64,000 nucleotides of DNA from Calycina herbarum (taxonomy: Eukaryota > Ascomycota > Leotiomycetes > Helotiales > Pezizellaceae): positions 224,568 through 288,567 of the forward strand of contig LLEY01000076.1 in NCBI GenBank assembly GCA_001414485.1. Reading direction: 5' to 3'. Under the pieces are notes generated by a model. The model saw only the letters and a program-made list of their open reading frames with translations. It was not told where the DNA came from and made no database searches. The number at the start of each line of letters is the position of its first letter. Position 1 is the stretch's first letter. This document shows positions 11,663-23,395 of this stretch, piece after piece. The position numbers were made by a program, and so were the translations under genes.

Positions 11663-11998
11663 CTGCGTAAAGTCTCTGTCGTCCCGGAGGCAAGCACCAA
11701 GGAAGTGATTGAAGAGGACTTCGCTAGTTGAAGGATTTGGCTCGTAAAGGAAACGGAGACTGGCGAGGTGGGAGGCGCTTGGGTAAGGTTTGTTAAGGGC
11801 CCACCAGGTTTGTCACGTGGCCTGCCAAAGAACTTCCCGATTCTGAACCTCCCAGTCGCGTCGCGGCGAATTTCTGTCGACCATCCTCAAAGTCCACACC
11901 AACGCCCTCGACCCCAAGGTACGTGTTGTTTTCATCAAGAGTTTGTGTAGGAATATCCATTCAGCGAGAAGAAATGCATTGCAGTCTCTGTAGATCAA
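11663..11998 (-). pseudogene. Possible gene remnant: protein-like frame broken by one TGA
   Basis: On the minus strand a frame running from an ATG at 11998 to a GTAAAT donor-like site at 11662 reads like natural protein, with segments such as RRDWEVQNREVLWQAT and SASHLASLRFLYEPNPS. It is interrupted by a single TGA at about 11813-11815. No acceptor or ATG lies between that stop and the next conserved-looking stretch, so splicing does not easily rescue it. It may be upstream exons lost from the C2-domain gene, a separate decayed gene, or chance. Confidence 0.35.
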
Positions 11999-12447
11999 GA
12001 GAGTAGGCTAGTTAGTGCCACCAGCTCTCCTGTATCAGAATACATGGATCAGAGCCCACAACTACCCAAATTTTTCAAAGTTTGCCTTTTTAATGATAAA
12101 CTCCCCAGAATCACAATCTTTGTCATTTTGAAAAAGGAAGTACTTTCAAACCATCAAGAGTCATTTTACCTACCTTTTACTACTTCTGCTAGGGAGGACT
12201 TGCTTTATGATCCAACCCCACGTCACACTTTGAATGTTTGTATATCAAGCGGCTCTCATCTTTGTTGGGAATCTCTTCTCATACAAATACAGCTCATATT
12301 TACCCTTTCATACCTCTTACTAACTTTATTTCTAGACTTTCAAGTGTTCACTTCTCGAATCGCTCCCCTTTTCACACCGCTTGGCACCCTACCTGGTAGT
12401 CAATCAGAACCTGTGCACCAAGCAAACATCTGCACCTCAACATCAAT

Positions 12448-13335
12448 ATGCCTCCCAACAACGCACCCATCCCTCCACGGAAAGAGCCAACTGGAGCACC
12501 TCATCTTCCATGTAAGCAAAAGCGGAAACCCTTGCAATAAAAAACCTCGCTAATTTCGCTCGTAGTGGCACGAATCAAAAAGATGATTATGCTTGATCAA
12601 GATATCCATATTTGTGCAGCAAGCGCCGCCTTTACCATCGCGATAGCCACCGTGAGTCTCTCTTATATCTTCTCCCTGATTTCCCCAGAAGTGTAAATAA
12701 ATTCTAACATCCACTTTCTAGGAAATGTTCATCCAAAACATGGCTGAGCAAGGTCACAACGTCGTTAAATCCGAGAAGAAGCCCCGCCGTAACATTCAAT
12801 ACCGAGATCTCGGTATGTATTTCCTCGAACCCACCCTTCCAAAATCCCCACAACCTGTTCCCCTTCGTCCTCATTCCTTCCTCTTCCACAATTTCAATCT
12901 ATCTACCCCCTCACTTCGGCTCCCTCTCTAACCCTCAACACGATAATCCTACTAATCCCCCCACCAGCAAACGCGGTATCCCGCCTCGACAACCTCGAAT
13001 TCCTCACCGACGTAGTCCCAAAAACCATCCCCTTCAAAGAGATAAAAACCAAGAAGGTTCCCTCATCAACTGACCCCACCTCCGGCGCCACCGAGACCAC
13101 CACCCAAGGGCCACTCGACAACCTCGTCGCAAACGGTCACGGTACCAATGGAAATGCCAGTGGAAGTGGTGGTGGATTCTCGGCTATCAACGGAAACGGC
13201 AATGGCAAGGCGGCTGCGAGGGATGACGAGGAGAGAGAGGATGATCCTAACATGCAATTAGAGATGGAGAGTCGGAGACGATCGGGGGTTAGTAATGGTG
13301 GTGGGGAGACTTTGCAGGATGTTGAGATGAGTTAG
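12448..13335 (+). CDS. Histone-fold subunit, DNA polymerase epsilon Dpb3/POLE4 type
   Basis: Four exons (12448-12511, 12566-12651, 12722-12812, 12968-13335) join in phase to 202 aa. The histone fold starts at about residue 20 with LPLARIKKMIMLDQDI, then the helix ICAASAAFTIAIATEMFIQ, then RRNIQYRDLANAVSRLDNL. This is the NF-YC/CBF-like pattern of the small polymerase epsilon or CHRAC subunit, which pairs with Dpb4 and binds double-stranded DNA at the replication fork or in chromatin remodelling. A low-complexity Gly/Asn/Ser tail and an acidic C-terminus follow. Another NF-YC-like factor cannot be fully excluded, but the LEFLTDVVPKT extension after the fold fits Dpb3. It is convergent with the U2A' gene, with stops about 280 bp apart. 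Confidence 0.82.
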
Positions 13336-13617
13336 ATGGGCGTTTGACTGGTTGTTTAGTATGGGTTTCTACAGACTGATTGGCTAAACTTATTGCTTCT
13401 AGTCAGAAAAATGGAAACGAAAAGTTTAGTTCCGAGCGATGAATATGCATTCTTGATTCCCTTCAGCAAGAAAATAACCTATTCACATATAACTTTGTGC
13501 ATTCATATTTCCTAACGCCATAACTTTTTCGTTGAACCGACCAAAATAACGCCATTCATATGCTCCCTTCACGATGGAAAGAAAATGTGATATCCCCCCG
13601 CATACCCCAGAAACCCA

Positions 13618-14707
13618 CTACTCCTCCATAGCATCACCCTCAAATCCCTGCGCCGCAGCTGGAACTCTACCTTCATTCAATTCCTTCTCCAAACGCTGGA
13701 TATCCTGCAGACTCTTCGCATTTCGAATCAACTGCTCTACCTTCTTCCTCTCAATATCCGTAAGCTTCACGCGGTAGTTCTTGGATGTTGAAGCGGCCGC
13801 GATGCCATTTGCAGATGGTGTATCGAAAGTACGTGATTTGACGCCCATGATCTGTCTTCTAGTTAGTTCACTCTTGCGCCTAAAATATAGAAAGGGGTCC
13901 ACAAACCCTTGAAGCAAGTTCTGTAGGCTCCTCGAATGTGCCAAATAACTCCTTGGCGCGGCGTCTCTCCTCGTCCTTAACCTTCTTGTAATCCAAAAAC
14001 CGAACGGTAGGACATCTCCAGATAACCCAAGTGCGATAATGCTATAATCAATTAGCATCCAGCCCACAAACTCCTCAGTATCCCCTCCCTTTCATCCCCT
14101 CTCGCGCTAGATATATGGGAGAACTCACATCCTTTCTCGTAACCGGATTTTCATTCAAAACCAAATGCATCAACCTCGTCAACGTACTCAGTCCATCCAA
14201 ATCCGCCAACTCCTTAAAATCGTTCGACGCAAGGACAAGCATCGAAAGATTCGGCACCGAATTCGCCAACGTAGCTTGGATGCCCGAAACGCGATTGCGC
14301 GCCAGAAGGAGGGTTCGTAATCGAGGGGACAGCGGGAAGCCGCCTAGGAATTGGATATCATTGTCGGTGAAATCGATGGCATCATGTGGCTATCCCAATC
14401 GTAAATATTAGCCCTCTCTCCTCAATCAATTCCTCAATTCAATTCTTGTTGACTGGACAGGAAAGCCAGGAAAAGGAAGGAAACATACCCCAGCAACACC
14501 CAAATTCTCAATCGCCGGTATCTTATGACCTACAACCTCCCAGAAAAAAAGGATATGAATATCAACCAAAGCTCGCCTCAAAGTGTAGTATATCAGTTCC
14601 TTTCAGTTAAAAAAAATTGTGAACGAACCTCTGAGATCCAGTTCGCGCTCCTTGAGTGGGTTGAGATAGGAGAGGGAGTTTTGAATGAGCTCTGCTGTGA
14701 GCCTCAT
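13618..14707 (-). CDS. LEA1: U2 small nuclear ribonucleoprotein A' (Lea1)
   Basis: Spliceosomal leucine-rich-repeat protein that binds U2B'' and helps U2 snRNP recognise the branch point. Five exons (14629-14707, 14489-14529, 14129-14389, 13907-14041, 13618-13851) join in phase to 249 aa, the usual size. The N-terminus MRLTAELIQNSLSYLNPLKE is characteristic. LRR motifs follow (DNDIQFLGGFPLSPRLRTLL, NLSMLVLASNDFKELADL). Next comes the LRR cap, split by an intron: NENPVTRKD joined to HYRTWVIWRCPTVRFLDYKK. The C-terminal third is charged and probably disordered. Confidence 0.93.
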
Positions 14708-15641
14708 AGTGGCGTTGTTTACTTATCTGCGTATTTTGTGTGAAGGTGTGTTGGATTGTTGGAGGGGCGGGTTGTTGTTTAAAGGTAGTTTATGGGGACA
14801 AGGCTGACAATCTTCAGGTTCCCCTCCACTGGACTTGAGGGTTGAAAGTTGGCGGCTCTCATCTGCACTAGTCTGGATGGGGTTACAAGGCACAAGAGCC
14901 GATTTTGGGCCGACTCTTTCATAAATCTCTGGTGAGCACAAAATAAATAATAAGATTTTGCTCAATACCAACTATGACTCAAATGACAAATACTTGCGAT
15001 TTCCTTCTTTTAAGGTGTTGTTTAAACATACCACCAGCTCTGAGCACTGCCACATTTCAAAGTTTCCAATGCTAATTTAGAAGAAGAAGAAAGGCCATCT
15101 TCAGTTTTAATCACTTGCAAATCAAAGTTTAAAAGCTGGCGGTTCTTTCCTCAAATGAAGTGTTGGGAGGTTCATTAACAAGAAAGGAACAACTAATGGG
15201 TTCGCTCCTCGTAACACCTCCAGACAACAGAAATATGTAGTAAAAGAGACTCCATTCAAAACAAGTTAGAACACCACAAAGAATTTCTCTGAACTTTATG
15301 AACTTTGTGAACCGACATTTTAAGGAGTTGTATAACACTCTCTGCACTCTGTCAAAACCAGCTAGGTTTTATCACCTCTTAGACCACCGACCAGTTAAAT
15401 CAAATTCTACAAGGAGATTTCATATGAATTACTAATATATTCAACACTCTCCCCATTCTACCCAGCCAAACAAATTCCAATTATGATATCGTACTACACT
15501 TGAAGTCAAGCCTAGTCGAGGTCTAACCCCAATGTCGATCTACCTATTCCCAGCGCCTCCCAGTATATGCTCCCTAACAAACGCCTCCAAATATCCCCAC
15601 TCCTTCCCTGATGTAAAAAGCTCTCTTATTGGCCTTCCCCA
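14708..15641. other. Intergenic region between U2A' and Vps15 genes
   Basis: Contains the U2A' promoter (minus strand) and the Vps15 3' region. I see no protein-like frame, RNA gene or member of the repeat families in it. Confidence 0.5.
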
Positions 15642-18600
15642 TCACTGGAAAACAAAAACAACCCCCGACCGATCAACACTAACCACCATCCCATACGGAC
15701 TCTCCAGCAACGCAACATCAAGAATAGAATCTAAATGACTCCTCAAAAGCTGCTGCTGCTGCAAACTAATCACCGTACTCCTCGGCGGTTTACTCCCCAC
15801 ACTATTCCCACTGGTAACCGAGCTCCCCCTCCCGGACGCAGCATTCGGAGCCGTAGGACCCGGTCGTCCCATCGACTCCGTATTTAGAGTCATCGAAGCC
15901 GTCGGATGCGCAGAGTTGAAAGTAGGGGTCTTCTCCTCGACATCAAGGCCACTAACAACCATAGAATTCTCCACCCGAGTCACATCCCAGAAGCGAAGTT
16001 TCTTATCTGATCCTCCTGTGATAATGAATCCGTATTTTGAATCGCGGCTGTTATCGTGGTTATCAGTTCCAGTGATCATTGCACGAACGCCGCGGTCAGA
16101 GGTGCTGGCTCCTTTAGGCTCCAGAGATGTTGCGAATCGTCCTAACATGCCTTCTGGGCGATCTTCGTCAACCGTCCAAGGCTCGTACCCTTTAGGACCA
16201 TGCCGACTGCCAACTGCTCGGTAGACTTCTCTGCATTGTGTCTTCTCGACATCCCATACCGTGACCTCGCCCTCGCCAGTGCCACCAGCGACGCATACCC
16301 ATCTTCCCCGGCCTTTGGTAGGATGTATAGACATGCGATAAATAGATGTGCCATCTGGAATTCCCCAAGCCTTGAGTCGAAGTTTGAAGCGCAGATCCCA
16401 AAGATCCAATACACCGTGTGATGTTCCAAGCAACAGCCACTGTCTCTTCTTGTCAACCACAAAGCAAGTAGGTGCGCCATGGTGAACCGGATTCTCGAGA
16501 GTGTACATCACATTCATTGCTCGCAGATCAATAGCGATAATCCGTGACAGATTTGTGGCAATAATCAATGTCGAACTTGTCTCTGCTTTGAAATGAGTGG
16601 ACCAGACAGCCACCTCATCTTTTGGAAGTTGATACTCTCGTAACAGCTGAAGCCTACTATATCGCATTGAACCACTATTTGATACGCAATCAACTCGTAC
16701 GACGTTGATACTACCATCACTTGCGCAGCTGATGAAAGAGTGGGTATTCTCAACGAAGCACAAAGCCGTAATTCTAGTACCAGCAGCATGTTTATGGGTT
16801 TGTCTAGACCGATGAGCTATGTTGCGCTCAAGTCTTCCAGTATCCCACACTTTTACACAACCGTCATCCCCTCCTGTCAGAAAGAAGAGATGGTCGGGCG
16901 CAACAGCAATATGATGCAAGGGTCCAACATGCTCTGCAAAAGTTGCAACAAGCACTCCTTCCGGCTTCCAGGGTTGATTGACAGGTTGATTGGCACTCCT
17001 ACTGATGGTCTTAGGTCGGCTAGATGGTGCTATCATTGGACCAAAAGCAGCAACATCGATGGGATAATTATCCATATACATCGAATCCAGCATCTTCAAT
17101 ATGCTAGGATCATTCCCTGAATATGTATGTGCACCTCGATGTTTGATTTCATCGATTCCGTCTATTTCCAGATCTTTTGCTAAAGCGAGAGCTGAAGGGC
17201 CTGCAGGAGCATTTGAAAATGGGCCTTCGACTTTGCCAAAGACGGTGGCCGAAGTGGTGCCAGTCTCAGGAGATGATTTTGAGACCGCTTTGTTACCCAT
17301 GAGATTCATAGCGCTGCCTCTGTGCTTAATTCCATGGTTGTGTCCTCTGGAATTGACACTTGATAGTGAGACTTCGTCGTCACTCCCTTTACTGGTGCCA
17401 TTTTGGGCTGTAGAGGTACTGGATACCTTACCGGAGCCAGGAGCTGTGCCTGCATTACTAGCATCTTGAGGGGACGTGGGAGAAGGCTCGGTAGGTGACC
17501 CGGTACCGTGTCCATTTGATATCATCGGGGATCGCATTCCAGTGTTCAATCGAGCTTGATGGCTGTTGAATGCTGATCGTCGTCTGATGGCAATCGGGTC
17601 ATCGATCGTCATGGAGGCATCGAGCAACGCGTCTGCAATAGTGTGTGGGCGATTGCTTTCACTTGATAATCTGGTAGCTTGCTGGCCCATTTCCTCTTCC
17701 TTGGCCTTCTCATCAAACATAACTGTTTGTGGCGTAATGCCAAAATTGCTGTGAAGGCTGATGATATTGTTGAGATATGAAGGGTACGCAGGAGCCGACT
17801 CGCGAGGTTTGGATGCCGCAATGCGCCAGATGTACTCTCGCAAGCATATAAGTTTGAATTCATCCTCAGGAGCAAGGCCCATATTCCTAAGTTTAGATAG
17901 CCACTGCTCATCCTCTTCGTTCTTTGGCATCTTCTGCAATGCATGCTGGCCGAGATATTTTCCAGATGTCGTCGGGATCATGCTGGTGGAATCAAATGTG
18001 AAAGTGCGCAGTTTATGCACCTGTTTCCAGAATATACCCCGATCAACCTTCAAAGCCCAATTGATGGAGAGATCCAATAACGAGCGTGTAAAGGGCTTCT
18101 TCAAGTTGTCAAGTATTTCCAACTCGGAAAATCCATTGATAGAAGTCTTCAAATAAGGTCTGATCAATGGCAAGATAATGCAATGATTATCCGCAATGGA
18201 CAAGAACCTCGTAGCTGCTGAGATAAATCTAGCCGCCGCTTCACGGATCCATATGTTAGGATGCATTGTGAACCGCGCAACGACATCTACCAACTCCCAA
18301 GTCTTGGATCGCGAGAAGAGACCCAGTTCAGCCATACTAGCAAATGACTGTAGAACACTTTGGATCACGAACTCCTCCGGGTCAGTCAAAGCTTGCACCA
18401 TCAAAGGTAACATGAATTCTTCCAGACTTGTGCCACCAAGGAACGTAGCAACTCCAACAATGGTCTCAAAAAAGGCACACTTAAGCATCCAATTCCGGTC
18501 ATTGAGATATGTATTCAGATGACTCAAAATAATATCATTAGAGTCTGCTGTTCCGAAGAACATGCACAGCTCGGGAACAGATCCAAGAAATGCTCGTTTG

Positions 18601-20391
18601 ACCGCGGTGTCGGAATCCGTAATTAATGACTTTGTGTGCATCTCAAACTCGAGAATGAGGAGTGATCGCGTGCTATCAAATGAGCCTTCGAAAACAGGTT
18701 CCCCGCTAATAGCATCCTCTGTTTCCATTTCTGTGGAAGGGAGAGATCCGTCTGCTCTCAAGGTCGCCATCATATCAAGATATCGAGAGGCGGTTGTGGC
18801 AAGGCTGCCCAAACAAGCTGCATAGGTTGCTCGTACCAGAGGATTGGGGTCCTCTTGCGCTTCCGGGAGGAATTTCTTCATCCGTGGGAGAATGTAGGTG
18901 ATGAAAATTTCGGAATTCAATGGGGAGACCACAGTTACAAGTGCCAATAGCTGAGTCAAGGAACGAATTGCAGCAACCTTCACATTGTCCGATTTGTCAT
19001 TCAATAACATGACAATATGAGGAAGGATTCTGTCAAGTTTCGCTTCATCTGTCATTCGCGCAGCAAAAGCAAGGAGGAGATCACACCCTCGTATTTTAGC
19101 CGTCGCCCGAGCAGTATTTCGAAGAGATGAACAGACCAAAGAGAGAAATATGGGTGTGCCATCTTCCGCTGGTTTTTTACCAGTAAAATTCGAAAGTTGA
19201 TGTTCGTTGTTTGGAATATTCAGATGAACGGGGAAAAGGTCGAGGCCACTACCAGAGGAAGAGTACTTTTGTTTCTTTGGCTTTTCGGGCTCATACCCCA
19301 GAGAGTAGGAAATCTTATCGAAATCGTAGTATATCCGGTCTATGCGCTCATCGGGCTCTCCGAGATTTGCAGACGCTCCTGAAATTGGATTTCTGCCAGA
19401 TGATGGATCCGTTACAAGACCCATGTATTGGTGTAGGAAGCTGTAGAAGTATTCGGGGAACGCCTTATTTTTGTAGAAATGCAGATATTCGTCGGCGGAG
19501 TATCTCTTTTCAGGATCAAGTTGGATCATATGTGTGATCATCTCTCGAACCTCCTTGTCTGCAATCCGACTGAGTTGGGTCATGACAAAATCGGTGTCTC
19601 CGCGTTGATACTTGAATAAGCCTTCCAGAGTGAGAACGGGTCCTTCAAGAAACAGCTCTGCCATCACACATCCAGCACTAAATATATCCATCGCCCACGT
19701 TACGGGAGCCTCTGCATTCGCCACTTCCCCCGATGCCACAAATCGTTCCGGCGCGGTGTAACATGGCTGCGTTCTTTTCGTCGATGTAGCAAAGAAGTAA
19801 TGGTATTCCGCCGGGTTATCTGATGGCATATATGTAGGTTTAAATGACGAGGAAAAGTCCGAGAGGTATAACCAGTTCCACGAGGTGACCAATGTATTTT
19901 CCGACTTGATATCTCCGTGAAAGACCTCTCGAAAATGGCAATCTCGCAGGGCGCATAGAAGCTGGAAAGAGATCCATTTCTTCTCGATATCCTCGAGGAA
20001 GGGCCGAGTACTTATGCGATCGTAGAGGGAGCTGTGTAAGTACTGTCGAACAAGGTATCCGTTCGTTTCGGTCTCGACGATTCGTTGGTAGGCAAGGGCG
20101 TTGGGAACGTCTGCTAGAACTTTCCTTTCCTCTATTACATAGTCAGTATACTTGTAGCAGGATAGAAGGGTTCTACTAACCTATGATCTTAAGTCTGTAT
20201 TTCTTCAACGCCATTGGATATGGCTTGACCATAACCTTGACCAGTACCACTCCATCTCGATGCCGTGCACGGATACTCTTCATGAACCGCGCATTTCCCA
20301 TCGACTTCTCGTATACCAGATCATTCAGATCTTGCACATCGATACCTGCAGACCCCGCTGCCAGTGCTGTGAGGGAGAAGCCTTGTCCCAT
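15642..20391 (-). CDS. VPS15: Vps15, regulatory protein kinase of the Vps34 PI3-kinase complex
   Basis: Membrane-anchored pseudokinase-like subunit that recruits and activates the class III PI3-kinase Vps34 in endosomal sorting and autophagy. Two exons (20181-20391 and 15642-20131) join in phase to about 1566 aa. MGQG gives the N-myristoylation glycine at position 2. The kinase domain shows HGDIKSEN near residue 142 and LSDFSSSFKPTYMP, where DFS replaces DFG, as in the yeast protein (DFA). A long HEAT-repeat middle follows (ILPHIVMLLNDKSDNVKVAA; LVRATYAACLGSLA), then a Ser-rich linker, then C-terminal WD repeats (FFLTGGDDGCVKVWD; GFIITGGSDKKLRFWDVTR). The domain order and size are those of Vps15/PIK3R4. 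Confidence 0.96.
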
Positions 20392-20886
20392 ATTGGCGGA
20401 TATCTAGACCTCGAGGTCACCGAAGGGAAGTCATTTATGTTGAGATTCGAGGCAGCTAAGGACAAGATGAAATGTCCTCAAGCTGCAGAGTCGGCTAAAA
20501 GGGTCTACAACATTCGAAGTGAATTGTGTAAGGTTGGTGGGGTAACTTGGTTGTTGTTGCGAGTGAGGTATTGATGGTAGAATGGCGGAGTGCCCGCCTT
20601 CGCAGCCTTGCCTCACTGCCCGTGGTTTAGCGGTCCTTCGGGGTGTTACAATAATGCAAGCGAGCAACACAATATTACAACAAAATCACAACCATCACAT
20701 TTATTCACGAGTCACACAAGAGTTCTTTTGGAAATGGGAGAGAATGCTTTTTGGTCATGGCCATCATACAATCATTCGCATCTTCTCGAGATTTCCCGAT
20801 TTCCACCCTGTCCTTCATCCATCAACCATTATGATTCGCACTACTCCTCCCCTTATTGCTTCAGAGTACCCATCAGAGTAACCCGC
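20392..20886. other. Short intergenic region
   Basis: Holds the Vps15 upstream region and the 3' flank of the next gene. Overlapping frames on the plus strand have no recognisable content. Confidence 0.45.
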
Positions 20887-21401
20887 TCAAGCCTTTCCCT
20901 TCCTCTTCAACTCCTCTTCTTCCTCAGCCTGAATCTGAGCATCAATCTTGGCACCCTTCGAAGGCTCGTTTCCGTGGAGTTTGGCCTGGAAGAGGGTATC
21001 TCGTTAGTAAATGCCTAGCCTAGAATTGGTAATGGCACAGAAAAAGAGATAAACTTACAGGCAAAGTAGGATCCTTCTTCAGCGCCTTAGTCTCAGCAGT
21101 CTCTGGCTCGGGCTCTTGTTCTCTCTTCTCCTCACGCTCAGCTCTGTTGGCAAGAGATCTCTGATCCACTATCATATTGTCAGCAACGATTCAATTTCAT
21201 CACCACCCCTCAACAACTGCAAAGAAAAGTTTATGAAATGGAAAGTCAGAACTTACGAGGATCATTTGCCTTGTGGGCATTATCCTGACCCTCATGAAAT
21301 CTAGCCTCCTTCTTCTCCTCCTCAATCTCCTTGTTGGAAACCGTTCTCTGGTCCTTAGCTTCGTAGACCGAGGCCTGACCAACGTTGGAGTTTCCGCTCA
21401 T
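20887..21401 (-). CDS. Small charged protein, function unknown
   Basis: Three exons (21257-21401, 21059-21168, 20887-20985) with clean GTAAGT donors join in phase to 117 aa. It is rich in Glu and Lys and lacks a signal peptide or membrane segment. Two internal motifs resemble each other, DQRTVSNKEIEEEKKEA and DQRSLANRAEREEKREQ. The C-terminus HGNEPSKGAKIDAQIQ has the look of a conserved fungal protein of unknown function. It is probably disordered or helical. I assign no role. Confidence 0.75.
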
Positions 21402-23395
21402 GATGACGAGTTGACGGAGTTATCTGGGTAAGAAGTTTTCGTTTTGAGATGTTGATTTGTTTGGTATGAATTTAATGAGTTTCAAGAAAAGGAATTTTGT
21501 TTTTGTTTTGTTTGTATGTTCCCAAGGGGTGATTCAAAGCTTTTTCATGGTACAAGTAGCAGTGACCTAATTTTTATATCCTACGTCATAGTCTCAACCC
21601 CCTCCAACCCAACGCTTCTGCATACACCAAGGCGTGAAATGCAGCTGAGCTGAGGCAGGCTGCTGTAAAGATCGATCGGCTTCCAGAATTAATGATGTAC
21701 GGAATGCCCAAAAACGGGTACCTATTGCGTAAATATGGACCTGTCCTGGAGACGGTGGGGGCACGCCACCAAGTGAGTACAGATGACGATTTTACTCTGG
21801 AGAACTTTACAATAAACTTCACCTCGATTGTACAGAAAGTATTTGTTCGAGAAGGATTAGGATTGTGAGAACTGTCTTTCTTTATTCAAGATATACGGGG
21901 GAAAAAAGGGGGAGCAATACCCATTTCTATTACCATCTCTATACACCAAACCACCGGCCACAGTCGCTCACTTCTCTCACTTCCTTCACATGTCTCACTT
22001 CGTCAACAATCAATTCAAATAACCCAAAACTAAACAAGACATCTAACAAAAGTGCAATGTGCAATGTGCAATGTACAACAAAACTCCAATCCAAAATAAA
22101 TATTCACCATCTCTTTAAACATCAGCTCTGGGACAGTGAATCATGACTTTCTATTCCTCCACTACCAAGTTTCATACACTACCAAGCTTCAAATATTCAC
22201 GGATATCAACTTCACTCAATGCACGAAACTCAAAGACCTCTTCTCTTCTGTCTTAGTGTCTGCTCTTTTTTCTATTCCTCTCCTCTGCGAAAAGAGGGCC
22301 ATAATTTCTTGGATCCTCACTACCCAACTCAACAAAATTCATCTTCTGGTCATCGCACTACTATTCTGGTGAAAGGGGCCGGCGTCCAAGACAGAGGCCG
22401 TGTTGGTTTGCAAGGTAGGTGAACCCATCCTGGAGCTTGTTGAGTTACTCGTAGCTTCCTCTAACTAATCTTCTTACTCGTCACTCAATTGACAGCTGGC
22501 TGGCTGGCTACTCACCTGCACCCAGTCCTAAACACCCCACGAAACTAACTCCAAGTACGTCACAAAAACCAAGTCAATGAGCTACTATTTGATAGGGGAT
22601 TTCAATTCTTTAACGAAGCATTCCTATCCTATCATATCCTACCATCAACTCACTCACCACCCCCACACCTCAACTCTCTCAGTTCACACAGGTTCCAATT
22701 ACCTCCCCAGAACCCAATTAACTCTCCTCTCCCCCTAATATCTACCACTTCTCTCAAATATATAAACCTCAGTCCCCTCAAAATAAAAGAACTCGTCATA
22801 AAAACCACCAAGCCAATCAATCAAACCACCCTCTTCTCCTCATCTCATCCCCATCTTCCTCCCTTCATTTTCCCAACCAAGTGTGAATACAAGAATGTGG
22901 GTATATAGAAAAGGAAAAGAAAAAGAAAAAGAAAGAAAAGGTTGTATTTAATAAAGTCTCATTACCCGCATCTTGTCGAACCAGGTAGACCTTGTGGATT
23001 GTCGTAATATAGTATTATTAGAGACCGAATCGATGTATTCCGTCTCACAGCACATAAGCCATGGAGGCAATCTCGCGAAAGATCCAGTCGAAAGGTTTCG
23101 AATGCAAAAAAAAAATTGTAATGCTGCGCAAAATCGTAAAGTCTATAACATAATAGGCGTCAAAGTTGGGCGTGAAAAGGCGGGCACATATATATGTATG
23201 GTGATTTGCGCTCCTGGCCTCTTGGTTTGATCGAAGAAGGGTGGGTGTAGTGTAGGGTCGATGTTGATCTCTCCGTAAAAATAACGGTCAAAAAAGGACG
23301 AATCCGAGAAAAACTCCTGAAACCCAATAACACCATCGTCATAAGCCGTGCAATTAGAATGCGAGTAGTGGGGGGGGAAAACATTAGTCGGATAG
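21402..23395. other. 2-kb gene-free region with pyrimidine/purine tracts
   Basis: Promoter side of the small charged gene and 3' side of the SH3 membrane protein gene. It contains CT-rich tracts around 22.6-22.9 kb, a polypurine run near 22910-22940 and a short GTGCAAT triplication near 22051-22071. No protein-like frame with usable splice sites was found. Confidence 0.5.
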
